From Sciscionella sediminilitoris (GTDB taxonomy: Bacteria; Actinomycetota; Actinomycetes; Mycobacteriales; Pseudonocardiaceae): a stretch of DNA of 64,000 nt. The position numbers were made by a program, and so were the translations under genes. The notes below the pieces were generated by a model, which did no database searches, was not told where the DNA came from, and saw only the letters and a program-made list of their open reading frames with translations. Shown here piece after piece: positions 61,299 to 64,000 of this stretch (positions within the stretch are counted from its first letter, which is position 1; every line of letters begins with the position of its first letter). The DNA lies in NCBI RefSeq assembly GCF_000737195.2, contig NZ_JALM01000036.1:184824-248823 (forward strand). The letters are read 5' to 3'.

Positions 61299-63581
61299 TT
61301 ACCGCAGTGCGGTGGCCGCGCCGACCATGTTCCGCAGTGCCTTCTCCACCTCCGAATAGCCGCGGGTCTTGAGGCCGCAGTCCGGGTTGACCCACAGGCG
61401 TTCCGCGGGCACCGCTGCCTTGGCGGCGCTCAGCAGCTCGGACTGCTCACCGAGCTCGGGAATGCGCGGGGAATGGATGTCGTAGATGCCCGGCCCGACA
61501 CCCCTGGCGAACCCGATCGCGCGCAGATCCTCGAGTACTTCCATGCGTGAGCGGGCCGCTTCGATCGTGGTGACATCCGCGTCCAGCCCGTCGATCGCCT
61601 CGATCACATCGGCGAACTCCGAGTAACACAGGTGCGTGTGGATCTGGGTCGCCGCAGCCGCACCGGATGTGGCCAGCCGGAAGGAATTCACCGCCCACTC
61701 CAGGTAGGCCGGGCGCTCGCTTTCCCGCAGTGGCAGCAGTTCGCGCAGCGCGGGCTCGTCCACCTGCACGACGCGGATGCCCGCGGTCTCCAGGTCGTGG
61801 ATCTCGTCGCGCAGCGCGAGTGCGACCTGATCGGCGGTCGTGGCCAGTGGTTGGTCATCGCGCACGAAGGACCAGGCGAGGATCGTGACCGGACCGGTGA
61901 GCATGCCCTTGACCGGTTTCTCGGTCAGCGACTGGGCGTAGGTGCTCCATTCGACCGAGAGCGGGGCGGTGCGGGATACATCCCCGTGCAGGATCGGCGG
62001 GCGCACACAGCGCGAACCGTAGGACTGCACCCAGCCGTTCTCGGTGGAGAAGAAGCCTTCCAGCCCTTCGGAGAAGTACTGCACCATGTCGTTGCGTTCC
62101 GGCTCACCGTGCACGAGCACGTCGAGCCCGATGCTCTCCTGGAACTCGATCACCTCGCGGATTTCGGTGCGCATCCGCTCGGTGTAGGTGGCCTCGTCGA
62201 TCTTGCCGTCCCGCAGTTCCGCGCGTGCCTTGCGGATCGAGGGCGTCTGCGGGAAGGACCCGATCGTCGTGGTGGCCAGCGGCGGCAGGTTCAGCCGGGC
62301 CTGCTGCGCCTGTGCCCGGCTCGCGTAGTCGACCCGCTTGCGCTGTTCCGGGCGCAGTGCGGCGATCCGGCCGCGCAGCTGTTCGTCCTTGCGCGCCCGT
62401 GCGGTGGCCTTGCGGACTCGATCCGAGGCGGCGGCCAGTTGCTCGGCGATCCCGGAGTCCTCGTTTTCCATGGCGCGCCCGAGCAGCACGACCTCGTCGA
62501 CCTTCTGCCGCGCGAACGCCAGCCGCTCTCGCAATTCCTCGTACAGCGCCGGTTCCGCGTTCAGGTCGTAGGGCACGTGCAGCAGCGAACACGAGGTGGA
62601 CACCGCGAGCCCGCCGACCGAACCGAGCAGTGCGGCACAGGTCGACGCGGCCGAACGCAGATCGGTGCGCCAGACGTTGCGCCCGTCGACCACCCCGGCG
62701 ACGAGGGTCTTGTCCCGCAGTTTGCCAAGCGAGGCAACGCGATCCACCGTTTGCGGCGCGGTGACCAGGTCGAGTGCGATGGCCTCGATACCGGTCTCGG
62801 CGAGTACCGGGAGTGCGTCGCCGAGATCGCCGAAGTACCCGGCGACAAGGAGCTTCGGCCGGTTCTGCTGGCCGCTGAGCCGATCGTAGGCCCGGCGCAG
62901 GGCATCGAGTTCGCCGCTGGAGCGGTCCGCGGCGAAGGCCGGTTCGTCCAGCTGCACCCACTGCGCCCCGGCCTCGGCCAGTTTACCGAGCAGTTCGGAA
63001 TAGGCTTCGAGCAGCGGATCGAGCAGATCGAGCGGGTCGAACCCGGCGGGCGCGTGCGGGGCGGCCTTGGCCAGTAGCAGGAAGGTCACCGGGCCGAGCA
63101 GCACCGGGCGTGCTTGCACACCGGCCGCTTTCGCCTCGGCGTATTCGGTGAGCGGCTTGTCCCCGGCCAGGCGGAATTTCGTGTCCGGGGCGAGTTCGGG
63201 GACCAGGTAGTGATAGTTGGTGTCGAACCACTTCGTCAGTTCGAGCGGGGTGACCTCGGCGCGCCCGCGAGCCATGGCGAAATACTCGTCGAGCGCGCCG
63301 AGGCCGAGTTCACGGAACCGTTGCGGTACCGCGTCGAAAAGTACCGCGGTGTCGAGCACGTGGTCGTAGTAGGAGAAGGTGTTGCACGGCACCGAATCGA
63401 GCCCGGCAGCGGACAGCTCGGAGATCGTTCCGGCACGTAGTTCGGCGGCGACCTGTTCGAGTTGTCCGGCGTCGATGCGCTCGGCCCAGTACCGTTCGAC
63501 GGCACGTTTGAGTTCCCGGCGCGGCCCGATCCTCGGGTAGCCGAGTACGGTCGAACCGATCGTCGATTTTCCTTGCTCCAT
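61299..63581 (-). CDS. metE: Cobalamin-independent methionine synthase
   Basis: A 760-residue enzyme with duplicated barrels. The N-terminal [20 protein letters not shown] and the C-terminal [19 protein letters not shown] are standard. The zinc site is formed by His and Cys of [10 protein letters not shown] and Cys of [10 protein letters not shown]. It methylates homocysteine with methyltetrahydrofolate polyglutamate without B12. Translation starts at ATG 63581. A cobalamin riboswitch about 125 bases upstream shuts the gene off when B12 is available for MetH. Confidence 0.95.
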   Translation of the reverse strand: MEQGKSTIGSTVLGYPRIGPRRELKRAVERYWAERIDAGQLEQVAAELRAGTISELSAAGLDSVPCNTFSYYDHVLDTAVLFDAVPQRFRELGLGALDEYFAMARGRAEVTPLELTKWFDTNYHYLVPELAPDTKFRLAGDKPLTEYAEAKAAGVQARPVLLGPVTFLLLAKAAPHAPAGFDPLDLLDPLLEAYSELLGKLAEAGAQWVQLDEPAFAADRSSGELDALRRAYDRLSGQQNRPKLLVAGYFGDLGDALPVLAETGIEAIALDLVTAPQTVDRVASLGKLRDKTLVAGVVDGRNVWRTDLRSAASTCAALLGSVGGLAVSTSCSLLHVPYDLNAEPALYEELRERLAFARQKVDEVVLLGRAMENEDSGIAEQLAAASDRVRKATARARKDEQLRGRIAALRPEQRKRVDYASRAQAQQARLNLPPLATTTIGSFPQTPSIRKARAELRDGKIDEATYTERMRTEIREVIEFQESIGLDVLVHGEPERNDMVQYFSEGLEGFFSTENGWVQSYGSRCVRPPILHGDVSRTAPLSVEWSTYAQSLTEKPVKGMLTGPVTILAWSFVRDDQPLATTADQVALALRDEIHDLETAGIRVVQVDEPALRELLPLRESERPAYLEWAVNSFRLATSGAAAATQIHTHLCYSEFADVIEAIDGLDADVTTIEAARSRMEVLEDLRAIGFARGVGPGIYDIHSPRIPELGEQSELLSAAKAAVPAERLWVNPDCGLKTRGYSEVEKALRNMVGAATALR

Positions 63582-63704
63582 GGGCTCTCTCCTCGCGAGC
63601 TCGCGGTGTTCCGGCGGCCGCGCGGGAGTGGTGGAGGACAGGTGGGCAGGACAGCGCCGCACCACGTCCGCCCTTGCCGCCCTCGAGGCCGTCGGACTTG
63701 CACA

Positions 63705-63892
63705 CCGATGGCAGGTCTTCGGACTCGCGGGCACCCACCGGATCCGGTGGACCTACTGGCCGTCGCTTCCCGGGCCGTGCCCAGTGCTCCATGACGGCGG
63801 TCGTTCCCGCTCACCGCTGCGGGGCAGTCCCAGATTCACACTGGGTTCCCTCTTGCCTCACTCGCCCCTGGGATGGGGCGGTGAACCATCAG
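63705..63892 (-). promoter_or_regulatory. Cobalamin riboswitch upstream of metE
   Basis: On the minus strand the element opens with GATGGTTCACC and ends with the B12 box GAAGACCTGCCATC; P1 is 63892-63886 with 63711-63705. Core segments (GACTGCCCCGCAGCGGTGAG, CGACGGCCAGTAGG) closely match those before nrdAB. About 120 bases of expression platform follow before metE. Confidence 0.94.
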
Positions 63893-63938
63893 CGCGTTCG
63901 AGCATAGCAAGAATCGCACGTTTTCCAAGCGAGTTCCG

Positions 63939-64000
63939 TCACGCGGGAACCACGCAGGGTGCGCGCAGTTCGGCGATGCGCTGCCGGTATTCGGGCAGGG
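63939..64000 (-). CDS. C-terminal end of a gene running off the window
   Basis: The last 19 residues and stop codon (TGA at 63939-63941) of a minus-strand frame, reading LPEYRQRIAELRAPCVVPA. Too short to identify; coding by frame and codon use only. Confidence 0.4.
   Translation of the reverse strand, partial: LPEYRQRIAELRAPCVVPA

Overview
The window is chromosomal DNA of a high-GC, mycolata-like actinomycete, probably of the Pseudonocardiaceae or a nearby order (inferred from gene content, not from a marker gene). It carries the arabinogalactan galactan machinery (Wzm/Wzt exporter, GlfT1, two GlfT2, Glf), ESX/type VII secretion accessory genes, DUF3558 lipoproteins, F420-dependent enzymes including Fgd, an IdeR/DtxR-type iron box and two cobalamin riboswitches.

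Left edge (1-4.6 kb): a probable retron. A retron-type reverse transcriptase starts at 232, and the 200 bases before it are closed by an 18-bp perfect inverted repeat, as expected for an msr-msd RNA. A LysE-type exporter, two tandem near-duplicate F420 (LLM) oxidoreductases and a coiled-coil protein follow.

Cell-envelope block (4.6-25.4 kb): a GT29-like protein, wzm-wzt-glfT1, a type VII secretion module (EspG, PPE-like protein, DUF3558 lipoprotein, helical protein), two tandem glfT2 paralogues, a lipoprotein, glf, three consecutive secreted proteins built from nine copies of a DTR-containing repeat, a methyltransferase, and two large membrane proteins (a flippase-like protein and a DUF6541 protein).

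Middle (25.4-45 kb): a HAD phosphatase, an LLM enzyme, LhgO, a secreted exo/endonuclease-like protein, a GH46 chitosanase with a perfect palindromic operator, serS, a DevR-like response regulator, an amidohydrolase, a flavin reductase, pheA, a histidine phosphatase, two ArsR/AHSA1 modules facing each other, and nrdAB behind a cobalamin riboswitch and a likely NrdR box. NrdB has Phe where the radical Tyr should be and the metal-ligand spacing of class Ic enzymes. An MBL-fold hydrolase and a double-HTH TetR regulator follow.

Right part (45-64 kb): fadA-fadB and an enoyl-CoA hydratase (fatty-acid oxidation), a second type VII secretion cluster (YbaB-like, EspC-like, WXG-motif protein), an iron-regulated siderophore-interacting protein, pntAa-pntAb-pntB, an IclR regulator, cobF, fgd, a FadR/GntR regulator overlapping a TauE/SafE exporter, and metE behind a second cobalamin riboswitch. 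CobF plus B12-repressible metE and nrdAB indicate that the organism makes B12 and switches off B12-independent enzymes when it is plentiful. No tRNA, rRNA, CRISPR array or insertion sequence was recognised.
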